This document shows, one piece after another, positions 7,704-16,388 of a DNA stretch of 36,352 nt. The position numbers and the translations under genes are program-made. Source of the stretch: Halobacteriales archaeon SW_8_68_21 (GTDB lineage Archaea > Halobacteriota > Halobacteria > Halobacteriales > Haloferacaceae); contig PXST01000005.1 in NCBI GenBank assembly GCA_003023405.1, forward strand, positions 1-36,352. Direction: 5' to 3'. Under the pieces are notes generated by a model. The model did not search any database. It had not been told where the DNA came from and was given only the letters and a program-made list of their open reading frames with translations. Positions within the stretch are counted from its first letter, which is position 1, and each line of letters starts with the position of its first letter.

Positions 7704-8776
7704 TGGGGACGGCCCCGGCACAGCTGTTCCCCGAGTTCATCGTCGACACGCTCGGGCTCGACAGCGTGATCGGCGAGGTCGCGGCGTCGCTCGTCGCCGC
7801 GTTCGTCGTCGGTAACATCATCCTCGCGTTCACCGGCGTCGCGGGTCCGTGGGCGAAACGGAAGATCACGGCCGCGTTCACCGACCGCATCGCGGTCGAC
7901 CGGATCGGACCCTACGGGCTGCTCATCATTCCGGCCGCCGCGGTCCAGCTGCTCGCGAAGGAACTCATCGTCCCCGAGGGCGTCGACCGCCCTTCATGGG
8001 ACATCGCGCCGATCCTCCTGCCGGCGTCCGCGCTGCTCGGCTTCTCCGTCATTCCGATGGGGCAGATCGGCCCGATCAACCTCCACCTCGCGGACCCGGA
8101 GGTCGGGTTCGCGCTGGTGTTTGCGTTCGCGTCGATCGCGTCCGTCTCGCTGGTGATGGCCGGTTACGCGTCGAGCAACAAGTACTCGCTCCTCGGCGGC
8201 CTCCGCGCCGTCGCGCAGAACCTCGCGTACGAGATCCCGCTCATCGTCACGGCGATGTCGGCGGTGATCTTCGCCGGCACGCTCCAGATGAGCGGCATCG
8301 TCGGCGCACAGACAGAGACTCTCGTGACGATCGGCGGCGTCGCCATCCCGTCGTGGTACGCGTTCGTGAACCCGTTCGCGTTCGTGCTGTTCCTCACGGC
8401 GAACCTCGCCGAGATCGGACGGAACCCGTTCGACATCCCCGAAGCGCCGACCGAGATCGTCGGCGGGTACCAGACGGAGTACTCCACGGCGTACTTCGTC
8501 CTCTTTTATCTCGGAGAGTTCGTCCACATCTTCCTCGGCGGCGCGATCCTCGCCGTGACGTTCCTGGGCGGCGCTTCCGGGCCGGGTCCGGAAAGCATCG
8601 GCTTCATTTGGTTCGTGGTGAAGATCTGGGGCTTCTTCCTGTTCACGCAGTGGGCCCGCGCGGCGATACCCCGCGTCCGGATCGATCAGCTGATCGAAAT
8701 CGGCTGGAAAGGTATGTTGGTGCTGTCGTTCGCGAACCTGGTGCTCACGGCCGTAATCGTGGGGGTGATCGCCTGA
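7703..8776 (+). CDS. nuoH: Complex I membrane subunit H
   Basis: NuoH is the membrane subunit that forms the quinone access channel. The 357-residue protein has about eight or nine hydrophobic segments. It carries the family motifs DRIGPYGLLI and NPFDIPEAPTEIVGGYQTEY with the conserved acidic residues, and a C-terminal RVRIDQLIEIGWKG. The length is typical. It overlaps nuoCD by one base and is one base from nuoI, so it is firmly inside the operon. Confidence 0.95.
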   Translation: MGTAPAQLFPEFIVDTLGLDSVIGEVAASLVAAFVVGNIILAFTGVAGPWAKRKITAAFTDRIAVDRIGPYGLLIIPAAAVQLLAKELIVPEGVDRPSWDIAPILLPASALLGFSVIPMGQIGPINLHLADPEVGFALVFAFASIASVSLVMAGYASSNKYSLLGGLRAVAQNLAYEIPLIVTAMSAVIFAGTLQMSGIVGAQTETLVTIGGVAIPSWYAFVNPFAFVLFLTANLAEIGRNPFDIPEAPTEIVGGYQTEYSTAYFVLFYLGEFVHIFLGGAILAVTFLGGASGPGPESIGFIWFVVKIWGFFLFTQWARAAIPRVRIDQLIEIGWKGMLVLSFANLVLTAVIVGVIA

Positions 8777-8777
8777 T

Positions 8778-9239
8778 ATGATCGGACTCCTGAAATCCAT
8801 GGCGACGACGATGAAACACGCGCTGGACGGGACGACGTTCACGGTGGAATACCCGGAGGACGCGCCCGAGGTGAGCCCGCGGTTCCGCGGGGTCCACAAG
8901 TTCAGCCAAGAGCGGTGTATCTGGTGTCGGCAGTGCGAGAACGTCTGCCCGAACGACACCATCCAGATCGTTCAAGACGACCAGCGCAACGGCGAGCAGT
9001 ACAACCTCCACATCGGGCAGTGTATCTACTGCCGGCTCTGTGAGGAGGTCTGTCCCGTCGACGCCATCCTGTTGACGCAGAACTTCGAGTTCACCGCGGA
9101 CACGAAAGACGACTTCGTGTTCAACAAAGAACAGCTCAAGAACGTCCCTTGGTACAAGGGGATCGACCCGCTGGAGTCCCGCAATCCCGACCGCGGCGCG
9201 TGGATCGGGGAAGGCGACGGCGAGGTCGACTACCAGTAG
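8778..9239 (+). CDS. nuoI: Complex I subunit I, 2[4Fe-4S] ferredoxin-type subunit
   Basis: NuoI carries clusters N6a and N6b in the peripheral arm. The 153-residue protein has two complete CxxCxxCxxxCP motifs: Cys 47, 50, 53, 57 and Cys 82, 85, 88, 92. In an archaeal complex without NuoEFG this subunit may be near the point where electrons enter; that is inference. A 43-nt gap, larger than elsewhere in the operon, separates it from nuoJ1. Confidence 0.95.
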   Translation: MIGLLKSMATTMKHALDGTTFTVEYPEDAPEVSPRFRGVHKFSQERCIWCRQCENVCPNDTIQIVQDDQRNGEQYNLHIGQCIYCRLCEEVCPVDAILLTQNFEFTADTKDDFVFNKEQLKNVPWYKGIDPLESRNPDRGAWIGEGDGEVDYQ

Positions 9240-9282
9240 CGTCTCGAAATCTTCAAAGGGGTTCTCATAGGAGACACACACA

Positions 9283-9549
9283 ATGGTCGAAGTCACCATC
9301 GCGTTCGGGCTGTTCGCCGCGGTTACGCTGGCGTTCGCCCTCGGGGTCGTCCTGGCGCGCGACGTGTTCCACGCCGCGCTGCTTCTGGGCGGAGCCCTCA
9401 CGAGCGTCGCGGTACATTACGTGATGCTGCGGGCGGAGTTTATCGCCGCCATGCAGATCCTCGTCTACGTGGGTGGGGTTCTCATCTTGGTCACGTTCGC
9501 CGTGATGCTCACGCGATCGGATTCCGAAACGGAGGTGAGTCGCGCGTGA
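9283..9549 (+). CDS. nuoJ: Complex I subunit J, N-terminal half
   Basis: This 88-residue membrane protein corresponds to the N-terminal part of bacterial NuoJ, with three hydrophobic helices. It includes the conserved region QILVYVGGVLILVTFAVML, which corresponds to the pi-bulge helix of NuoJ in complex I. In haloarchaea NuoJ is split into two genes; the second half follows at once. Its stop overlaps the GTG start of the next gene (GTGA at 9546-9549). Confidence 0.9.
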   Translation: MVEVTIAFGLFAAVTLAFALGVVLARDVFHAALLLGGALTSVAVHYVMLRAEFIAAMQILVYVGGVLILVTFAVMLTRSDSETEVSRA

Positions 9550-9905
9550 GCAACGACGAGAGCCGCGGGTCGAAGATCGCGCCCGCGGTCGCCGTTGGCG
9601 CGCTGTTCGCCGTGCTGGCCGCGACGGTCAACGCGGCGGCGTTCGACGCCGAGGCCGCCGGCTTCCCGGCTGACGCGTCCGTCGTCCACAACATCGGGTA
9701 CGCCCTGTTCAACCTCGGCGGATACGATGTCGCGACGATCGGCGCTGAGGGGTTCCTCGCGGCGTTCCTGATCGCCGCGGTCGCGCTCGATGTCGCGGTC
9801 GACGGGGCGGTTTACCTCGCGAAACGGGAGAAGGACGGCTCCATCGTTTCCGCGGTCGGGCAGGCGCTCACCGACGGCGGGCGCGACGGAGGTGAGCGGC
9901 GGTGA
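9546..9905 (+). CDS. nuoJ: Complex I subunit J, C-terminal half
   Basis: The 119-residue GTG-initiated protein has two clear membrane helices (about 14-34 and 59-82). It sits where the C-terminal half of NuoJ is expected. The motif HNIGYALFNLGGYDVA resembles the loop before the last helices of NuoJ. Sequence conservation is weaker than in the first half, so the assignment rests partly on context. It overlaps both neighbours by 4 nt. Confidence 0.82.
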   Translation: MSNDESRGSKIAPAVAVGALFAVLAATVNAAAFDAEAAGFPADASVVHNIGYALFNLGGYDVATIGAEGFLAAFLIAAVALDVAVDGAVYLAKREKDGSIVSAVGQALTDGGRDGGERR

Positions 9906-10222
9906 CCGCCATCGCCGCCTCGATCCCGCCGTCGTGGTATCTCCTGTTGGCGTCGGCCGTGTTCTGTATCGGACTGTTCGGCGTGCTGACGCGGCGGAGC
10001 GCCCTGTACTTCCTCATGAGCGTCGAGCTCATGATGAACGCGGCCAACATCAACTTCGTCGCGTTCGCGCTGTACTACGGCGACCTCACGGGGCAGGTGT
10101 TCGCGCTGTTCGTCATCGCGCTCGCCGCCGCCGAGGTCGCCATCGGCATCGGCATTATACTCGTGTTATACCGCAACTTCGGCACGACAGACGTGACCGT
10201 TCCCGCGGAGATGAGGTGGTAA
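9902..10222 (+). CDS. nuoK: Complex I membrane subunit K
   Basis: NuoK is an MrpC-like three-helix subunit in the proton-translocation path. The 106-residue protein has three hydrophobic helices and the two membrane glutamates of the family: Glu 42 in MSVELMMNAANINFVAF and Glu 78 in ALAAAEVAIGIGI. The GTG start overlaps the stop of the preceding gene. nuoL begins one base after its stop. Confidence 0.94.
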   Translation: MTAIAASIPPSWYLLLASAVFCIGLFGVLTRRSALYFLMSVELMMNAANINFVAFALYYGDLTGQVFALFVIALAAAEVAIGIGIILVLYRNFGTTDVTVPAEMRW

Positions 10223-10223
10223 G

Positions 10224-12284
10224 ATGGTGGACGCATTCGCATACGTTCCGGCGATCGTACTCCTCCCGTTCTTTTCGTTCCTGATCGCGCTCGGCGCGGG
10301 CAGATACCTCCCGAAGGGCGGAGCCTTCGGCGGCATCGCGGCGACCGCGGGCTCGTTTTTGCTTTCGGTCTGGGCCGCGGCGACCGTCGCCGGCGGCCAC
10401 GCGTACAACGAGACGCTGTACCACTGGGCGAGCGAGGGCGGCGGGGGGATCGGTCCGACGAACGTCGAACTCACGTTCGGCGTCCTGATAGACCCCCTGT
10501 CGGCGCTGATGCTCGTCATCGTGACGCTCGTCGCGCTCTTGGTCCACGTGTTCTCGCTCGGCTACATGAACGACGAGGGCGAGACGGGGTTACCGCGGTA
10601 CTACGCCGGACTCGGCCTGTTCACGGCGTCGATGCTCGGCTTCGTCGTCGCCGACAACCTGCTGATGGCGTTCATGTTCTTCGAGCTGGTCGGGCTCTGC
10701 TCGTACCTGCTCATCGGCTTCCACTTCCGGGAGCCGGGTCCGCCGTCGGCCGCAAAGAAGGCGTTCCTCGTCACCCGCTTCGGTGACTACTTCTTCCTCG
10801 TCGGCGTCGTCGCCGTCTTCGCGACCTTTGGGACCGCGTCGTTCGCGGGCGAGGGATCGTTCCCGGCGCTCGCCGACGCGGCGCTCAACGGCTCCGGTTC
10901 GGTCGCGTGGACGCCCGGCGGCCTCGACCTACAGACGTGGCTGACGGTCGTCGGCCTGCTTGTCTTGGGCGGCGTGGTCGGGAAGTCGGCGCAGTTCCCG
11001 CTTCACACGTGGCTCCCCGACGCGATGGAGGGCCCCACGCCCGTCTCCGCGCTGATCCACGCCGCGACGATGGTGGCGGCCGGCGTCTACCTCGTTGCGC
11101 GGATGTACGGCTTCTACGCGCTCACGCCGACGACGCTCGCGGTCATCGCGTTCATCGGCGGCTTCACCGCACTGTTCGCGGCGACGATGGGCCTCGTAAA
11201 AGACGAGCTGAAGCAGGTGCTCGCGTACTCCACCATCTCGCAGTACGGGTACATGATGCTCGCGCTCGGGTCGGGCGGGTACGTGGCCGCGGTCTTCCAC
11301 CTGACGACTCACGCCTTCTTCAAGGCCCTGCTGTTCCTCGGTGCCGGGTCTGTCATCATCGCGATGCACCACAACGAGGACATGTGGGACATGGGCGGGC
11401 TGCGATCGAAGCTGCCCGTGACCTACTACACATTCCTCGCCGGGTCGCTGGCGCTCGCGGGCATCTTCCCGTTCGCCGGCTTCTGGTCGAAAGACGAGAT
11501 CCTCTTTGAGGCGCTCGTCCACGCGTCCGGCGAGCCCCTGCTGTTCGGCGCGTACCTGATGGGGCTGCTCGCGGTGCCCGTGACCGCCTTCTACACCTTC
11601 CGGATGGTGTTCCTGACGTTCCACGGCGAACCCCGGAGCGACACCGCTCGCGACCCCGAACCCGTTCGCTGGAACGTGAAGGGGCCGCTGACGGTCCTCG
11701 GGTCGCTCGCGGTGGTCACCGGCTTCATCAACATGGTGCCGGTCCAGACAGTCCTCGGAATCGAGGGGATCGACCTGCTCCACCTGTGGCTCGACAACCA
11801 CTGGGGCGGCATCGAGGGGCTTTCCTCGCACCACTACGCCGACCTCGGTCCCTACAGCAGCCAGTACCTCGTCGGTGGTGAGGTCGGGACCGTCCTCGTC
11901 GGTGCGGCCGTCTCCCTCGGACTCGCGCTGCTCGGACTCGGACTCGCCTGGCGGCTCTACAACGTCCCCTCCCCGACGGAACACACTGCCAAGCTCGGCG
12001 GAGTCAAAGACGTGCTGTACAACAACTACTACCTCGACGAACTACAGGTCTGGCTCGCGTATCGAACGGAAGACGTCGCGGGCGGCGCGAACGTCTTCGA
12101 TCAGGGAATCATTGACGGCGTCGTCAACGGCGTCTCCTCGGTGAGTCTGACCGGCGGCGGTCGGATCCGGAAGCTACAGTCCGGCATCGTCTCGCAGTAC
12201 GCCGCGCTGCTCACCTTCGGACTCGTCGCGCTGCTGCTCGTGCTCGGGGCCACCGGCGGGTGGTTCGGGGGGTGGTCGCTGTGA
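10224..12284 (+). CDS. nuoL: Complex I antiporter-like subunit L
   Basis: NuoL is the distal proton-pumping subunit with the long lateral helix. The 686-residue, multi-helix protein keeps the functional charged residues: Glu 154 in FMFFELVGLCSYLLIGFH and Lys 253 in VGKSAQFPLHTWLPDAM, followed by EGPTPVSALIHAATMVAAG. The C-terminal extension carries the expected amphipathic and final transmembrane segments. The stop overlaps the nuoM start by one base. Confidence 0.96.
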   Translation: MVDAFAYVPAIVLLPFFSFLIALGAGRYLPKGGAFGGIAATAGSFLLSVWAAATVAGGHAYNETLYHWASEGGGGIGPTNVELTFGVLIDPLSALMLVIVTLVALLVHVFSLGYMNDEGETGLPRYYAGLGLFTASMLGFVVADNLLMAFMFFELVGLCSYLLIGFHFREPGPPSAAKKAFLVTRFGDYFFLVGVVAVFATFGTASFAGEGSFPALADAALNGSGSVAWTPGGLDLQTWLTVVGLLVLGGVVGKSAQFPLHTWLPDAMEGPTPVSALIHAATMVAAGVYLVARMYGFYALTPTTLAVIAFIGGFTALFAATMGLVKDELKQVLAYSTISQYGYMMLALGSGGYVAAVFHLTTHAFFKALLFLGAGSVIIAMHHNEDMWDMGGLRSKLPVTYYTFLAGSLALAGIFPFAGFWSKDEILFEALVHASGEPLLFGAYLMGLLAVPVTAFYTFRMVFLTFHGEPRSDTARDPEPVRWNVKGPLTVLGSLAVVTGFINMVPVQTVLGIEGIDLLHLWLDNHWGGIEGLSSHHYADLGPYSSQYLVGGEVGTVLVGAAVSLGLALLGLGLAWRLYNVPSPTEHTAKLGGVKDVLYNNYYLDELQVWLAYRTEDVAGGANVFDQGIIDGVVNGVSSVSLTGGGRIRKLQSGIVSQYAALLTFGLVALLLVLGATGGWFGGWSL

Positions 12285-13813
12285 TGCTCGAAGCGCTCAT
12301 GGCGGTCGCCTTCGCCGGCGCGCTGACGGTGTTCCTCGCGCCGGACGAGTGGGCCGGTCGGCTGGCGTTCGCGCTCAGCCTGATCCCGTTCGTCGGGAGC
12401 CTCTCCCTGTGGTCCGGCTTCGAGGCCGGCGGCAACGCGTTGCTCGGCGGCGAGGTCGCGTACGCCACCCAGATCGAGTGGCTCGAAGTCGGCGGCCGGA
12501 GCGTCTCGTGGTTCGTCGGACTCGACGGGATCAGCCTCCCGCTTTTCGTCCTCACCACGTTCCTCGTGCCGCTGGCGATCCTCAGCGCGTGGACGCCCGT
12601 CGACACCCGTCAGAGCCAGTTCTACGGGCTGATGCTGTTCATGGAGGCGAACCTGCTCGGCGTGTTCGCCGCGCTCGATTTCTTCCTGTGGTTCGTCTTC
12701 TGGGAGGCAGTGTTAGTCCCGATGTACTTCCTCATCGGGATCTGGGGTGGCCCGCGCCGCAAGTACGCCGCGATCAAGTTCTTCGTGTACACGAACGCGG
12801 CGTCGCTTCTGATGTTCATCGGCTTTATGAGCCTCGTGTTCGCGCTCGGCGACTCGGTGTCGTCGTTCGCTCTGCCGGAGATCGCACAGGCGGTCGCCGC
12901 GGGCGATCTTGGAACGTGGTTCGGCATCCCGCCGAACACGGTCGCGCTGTTCGCGTTCGTCGCGATGTTCCTCGGGTTCGCGGTGAAGGTCCCGATCGTT
13001 CCGTTCCACACGTGGCTCCCGGACGCCCACGTTCAGGCACCGACCCCGGTGTCGGTGCTTTTGGCCGGCGTCCTCCTGAAGATGGGGACGTACGCGCTGC
13101 TCCGATTCAACTTCACCATGTTGCCTGAACAGGCCTCGGCGCTCGCGGTACCCATCGCGGTGGTCGCGGTCGTCAGCGTCATCTACGGCGCGATGCTGGC
13201 GCTCGCACAGAAGGATCTCAAGCGTATCGTCGCGTACTCGTCCGTCTCGTCGATGGGCTACGTCATCCTCGGACTCATCGCGTTCACCGAGTACGGCGTC
13301 GGCGGCGCGACGTTCCAGATGGTTGCGCACGGACTCATCTCGGGGTTGATGTTCATGGCAGTCGGCGTCATCTACAACACGACGCACACCCGGATGGTCG
13401 GCGACATGGCCGGGATGGCTGACCGGATGCCGGTCACCGTCGGGATCCTCGTCGCCGGCGCGTTCGGCTACATGGGACTGCCGCTGATGGCCGGCTTCGC
13501 GGGCGAGTTCTTCATCTTCGTCGGCTCGCTGTCCGCGCCGGCGCTCCCGTACGCGCCGGTGTTCACGGCGCTCGCGATGTTTGGAATCGTCATCGTCGCC
13601 GGCTACCTGCTGTCGGCGATGCAGAGTACGCTGTTCGGGCCCTTCGAACTCGAAACCGACTACGAGGTCGGACCGGCGGCGTTCCACGATGTCGCCCCGC
13701 TCGCGGTGCTGCTCGTTGCGATCATCGTGCTCGGCGTCGCGCCCGACATCTTCTTCGAGATGATCCGTGACGCTGCCGTTCCCGTGGTCGAGGGGGTGAC
13801 GATCAATGGTTGA
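12284..13813 (+). CDS. nuoM: Complex I antiporter-like subunit M
   Basis: NuoM is a proton-pumping antiporter-like subunit. The 509-residue protein keeps Glu 141 (FVFWEAVLVPMYFLIG) and Lys 235 (GFAVKVPIVPFHTWLPDAH), then APTPVSVLLAGVLLKMG, the NuoM-specific form. ATG 12284 overlaps the nuoL stop (TGATG); an in-frame GTG directly before it (12281) is a possible alternative and would change the protein by one residue. It overlaps nuoN by 8 nt. Confidence 0.95.
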   Translation: MLEALMAVAFAGALTVFLAPDEWAGRLAFALSLIPFVGSLSLWSGFEAGGNALLGGEVAYATQIEWLEVGGRSVSWFVGLDGISLPLFVLTTFLVPLAILSAWTPVDTRQSQFYGLMLFMEANLLGVFAALDFFLWFVFWEAVLVPMYFLIGIWGGPRRKYAAIKFFVYTNAASLLMFIGFMSLVFALGDSVSSFALPEIAQAVAAGDLGTWFGIPPNTVALFAFVAMFLGFAVKVPIVPFHTWLPDAHVQAPTPVSVLLAGVLLKMGTYALLRFNFTMLPEQASALAVPIAVVAVVSVIYGAMLALAQKDLKRIVAYSSVSSMGYVILGLIAFTEYGVGGATFQMVAHGLISGLMFMAVGVIYNTTHTRMVGDMAGMADRMPVTVGILVAGAFGYMGLPLMAGFAGEFFIFVGSLSAPALPYAPVFTALAMFGIVIVAGYLLSAMQSTLFGPFELETDYEVGPAAFHDVAPLAVLLVAIIVLGVAPDIFFEMIRDAAVPVVEGVTING

Positions 13814-15311
13814 GACGCTTCCGCAAGTGGCGGCGCTGCTACCGGCGCTGGTGCTTGCGGCCACCGGTCTCGCGCTGCTTCTGGTCGACACGATCAGTCC
13901 TGACGCGCGGTCGAACACCTCGATGGCGATCGTGAGCGCGCTCGGCGCGCTCGGATCGCTGTCCGTGACCGTCTGGTTCGTCGCGTCCGGCACCGGAAGC
14001 GTCGACACCGGCGGCGCGGTCACGCTGTTCGCGGACGCGATCAAGGTGGACACGTTGGCGTTGTTCTTCATCGCCATCTTCGCGTCGGTGACCGCGCTGG
14101 TGGTCGTCGCGGCGCACGACTACTTCCACGACCACGACAACCCGGCCGCGTTCTACTCGCTGACGCTGTTCGCGGCGACAGGGATGTCGCTGCTCGCGGT
14201 CGCGAACTCGCTTGCGGTCGTGTTCGTCGCTCTGGAGATGGTGTCGCTGCCGTCGTACGTGCTCGTCGCGTACCTCAAGCAGGATCGCGGGAGCGTCGAG
14301 GCGGGACTGAAGTATTTCCTCGTCGGCGCGCTGTCGTCGGCGGTCTTCCTGTTCGGCATCTCGCTCGTCTACGCGGCCACCGGGTCGCTCATCTTGGCGG
14401 ACATCGCGTCGACATCCGTCGAGGGGCTCGCCGGCGTCCTCGGCGTCGGCGTCGTGATGATGATCGGCGGCGTCGCGTTCAAGACCGCCTCCGTCCCGTT
14501 CCACTTCTGGGCTCCGGAGGCGTACGAGGGTGCGCCCGCGCCCGTGAGCGCGTTCCTCTCGTCGGCGTCGAAGGCCGCGGGGTTCGTGGTCGCGTTCCGT
14601 GTGTTCACCGAGGCGTTCCCGCTGCGGATGGCGGTTTCTGCGAACGTCGACTGGATGCTCGCGTTCGCGGTCCTCGCGGCCGTCACGATGACGCTCGGCA
14701 ACTTCGCGGCCGCGGTCCAAGAGGAGGTCAAGCGGATGCTCGCGTACTCCTCGATCGGTCACGCCGGCTACGCGCTCATCGGCGTCGCCGCGCTCACCCT
14801 CGACGGGCCGGCGAACGGCACCGTCATGGGCGCGGCGATGGCGCACCTGCTCGTCTACGGGTTCATGAACACCGGCGCGTTCCTCTTCGTTGCGATGGCG
14901 GAGCGGTGGGGCGTCGGCCGCACGTTCGCGGACTACGCGGGCCTGTGGCGGCGCGCGCCGGTCGCCTCCGTCGCAATGGCCGTGTTCATGTTCTCGCTGG
15001 CCGGCCTGCCGCCGTTCGCCGGCTTCTTCTCGAAGTACTTCCTGTTTCAGGCGGCCATCGACAACGGCTTCCTGTGGTTGGCGGCGCTCGGCGCGGTCAA
15101 CAGCGTCGTGTCGCTGTACTACTACAGCCGGGTCGTGAAGGCGCTGTTCTTGGACGACCCGGAGATGTCGAGCGCGCTCGACGCGGTCGACGTGCGGCCG
15201 ACGGCGCTGTACGCCGCGGTCGTCTTCGCGGCGGTCGCGACGATGCTACTCTTGCCCGGCTTCGGTCCCGTCATCGAGACGGCCGAGGCGGCGGCGTCCG
15301 CGCTGTTTTAA
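13806..15311 (+). CDS. nuoN: Complex I antiporter-like subunit N
   Basis: NuoN is the third antiporter-like subunit and the last gene of the operon. The 501-residue, roughly 14-helix protein has Glu 144 (VFVALEMVSLPSYVLVAYLK) and Lys 226 (GGVAFKTASVPFHFWAPEAYEG), and the GLPPFAGFFSKYFLFQAAI motif. After the stop, a TTTTAACCC stretch at 15305-15313 could contribute to termination. No nuoE, nuoF or nuoG follows. Confidence 0.95.
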   Translation: MVETLPQVAALLPALVLAATGLALLLVDTISPDARSNTSMAIVSALGALGSLSVTVWFVASGTGSVDTGGAVTLFADAIKVDTLALFFIAIFASVTALVVVAAHDYFHDHDNPAAFYSLTLFAATGMSLLAVANSLAVVFVALEMVSLPSYVLVAYLKQDRGSVEAGLKYFLVGALSSAVFLFGISLVYAATGSLILADIASTSVEGLAGVLGVGVVMMIGGVAFKTASVPFHFWAPEAYEGAPAPVSAFLSSASKAAGFVVAFRVFTEAFPLRMAVSANVDWMLAFAVLAAVTMTLGNFAAAVQEEVKRMLAYSSIGHAGYALIGVAALTLDGPANGTVMGAAMAHLLVYGFMNTGAFLFVAMAERWGVGRTFADYAGLWRRAPVASVAMAVFMFSLAGLPPFAGFFSKYFLFQAAIDNGFLWLAALGAVNSVVSLYYYSRVVKALFLDDPEMSSALDAVDVRPTALYAAVVFAAVATMLLLPGFGPVIETAEAAASALF

Positions 15312-15442
15312 CCCTCTCAGGGTGATTCCGTTTCCCCGTCCGTTCAGTACCCCTCAAGCCAGCGCCGCGCCCACCGGTTTAGACGGCGAGGCTTCGTGCC
15401 GGTGACCACAGATATTCGTCCGTTCGGCACTGCGTTTCTCTC

Positions 15443-15826
15443 GTGTCTCAGAGTACGACCTACCGGTGTCTGAACTGCCTCGATCACGCCGTCACGCGGT
15501 CGTTCGACACGTCGCACCTGTCGCGCACTTGCCCGAACTGCGACTCGTTCGAGCGGTTCGTCAATCAGGCCGTGATCGATCGGTTCGAGGCGCTGGAGGC
15601 GTCGCCGCCGATCGAGTTCGACTGGGAGCGGCTGGAGCGGCGGGAGAAACTGCTCGTGGCCGAGCGCCTCGCGCGGACGGACGCGACGCTCGCGGACGTG
15701 AACGTGACGGAACTCGACGGGTCGGTCAGACCGGACGACGAGGCGGATGACGAGGGGTCCGCGGAGGCCGGAGCGGACGGGTTGACGGAGGCGGACGAGA
15801 GAGACTCGACGGAAGCGGACCCGTAG
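15443..15826 (+). CDS. Zinc-ribbon protein with acidic tail
   Basis: The function is not known. The 127-residue protein has a four-cysteine zinc ribbon at the N-terminus (Cys 9 and 12 in CLNC; Cys 30 and 33 in CPNC). A helical region (about 43-80, QAVIDRFEALEASPPIEFDW onward) follows, then a very acidic, low-complexity tail from about residue 93. The start is a GTG, since the ribbon begins directly after it. Its TAG stop abuts, base to base, the reverse-complement stop codon of gar1, so the two convergent genes have no intergenic space. Confidence 0.75.
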   Translation: MSQSTTYRCLNCLDHAVTRSFDTSHLSRTCPNCDSFERFVNQAVIDRFEALEASPPIEFDWERLERREKLLVAERLARTDATLADVNVTELDGSVRPDDEADDEGSAEAGADGLTEADERDSTEADP

Positions 15827-16057
15827 CTACCGCGCGTACAGTTTGCCGCCGACGAGGTCGGCGAGTCCGACGCCGTCGGCGGACGTGACGGCCACGTAGG
15901 GGTGATCGACCGGGCCGAACACGTCGACGACGCGGCCGACCGTCGAGAGCGACTCGTCGACGACGCTCGCGCCGATACGCGGCGGCTCGGTTCCGGAGTC
16001 GCCGCGGGCGATCGCCAATCCTCCGGCGGTGCGGACGACGGTGCCGACGCGCCGCAT
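15827..16057 (-). CDS. gar1: H/ACA ribonucleoprotein subunit Gar1
   Basis: Gar1 is the regulatory subunit of the H/ACA RNP, which pseudouridylates rRNA with Cbf5, Nop10 and L7Ae. The 76-residue protein is the small archaeal form: a six-stranded barrel with VVRTAGGLAIARG at the start and the Gar1 core GRVVDVFGPVDHPYVAV followed by G-KLY near the end. ATG 16057 is chosen. A GTG two codons upstream (16063) overlaps the srp19 stop and is an equally workable start. It follows srp19 directly, a common haloarchaeal pairing of RNP genes. Confidence 0.9.
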   Translation of the reverse strand: MRRVGTVVRTAGGLAIARGDSGTEPPRIGASVVDESLSTVGRVVDVFGPVDHPYVAVTSADGVGLADLVGGKLYAR

Positions 16058-16059
16058 GG

Positions 16060-16338
16060 TCACTCCCGCAGGACGCCGAGGTACGCGGCGATCGCCTGAA
16101 CGAGGTCGTTTTTCGCGGTGTCTTCGGTCCCCTTCACCGCCACGGACCCGCGGGGCTCGAACTCGCGCGGGTAGGTGGCGTCGCGCTCGACGGCGGCGTC
16201 GTAGCCGACCTGTTGGACGGCCTTCGCAATCTCGTCGACGGTCGGCGCTTCGACCGCCAGATCCGTCGGGACACGGCGTCCATCCGAGCGAGACAGTTCG
16301 GCGTCGAAGTAGGCGGGGTAGACGACGTTCTCGACCAT
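16060..16338 (-). CDS. srp19: Signal recognition particle protein SRP19
   Basis: SRP19 binds helices 6 and 8 of SRP RNA and helps load SRP54. The 92-residue protein has the family start [20 protein letters not shown], then an alpha-beta core ([15 protein letters not shown]) and a basic-strand region ([15 protein letters not shown]). The length is typical. An ACCTTACG patch about 28 nt before the start on this strand is a plausible TATA box. The SRP RNA gene itself lies about 17 kb downstream in this window. Confidence 0.93.
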   Translation of the reverse strand: MVENVVYPAYFDAELSRSDGRRVPTDLAVEAPTVDEIAKAVQQVGYDAAVERDATYPREFEPRGSVAVKGTEDTAKNDLVQAIAAYLGVLRE

Positions 16339-16388
16339 ACCGGATCCCTTTGCGCGCGGCGTAAGGTCGTTTCGGACCGCCCGTCCGC

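Noticed and set aside
10929..11984. Open frame of 351 codons on the minus strand
   Set aside because: It is the shadow of nuoL; highly charged, no hydrophobic or catalytic pattern.
12713..14077. Long open frame (454 codons) on the minus strand
   Set aside because: It is the antisense of nuoM and nuoN. The translation is Arg/His/Asp/Glu-rich without family motifs, as expected from the reverse of GC3-rich membrane-protein genes.
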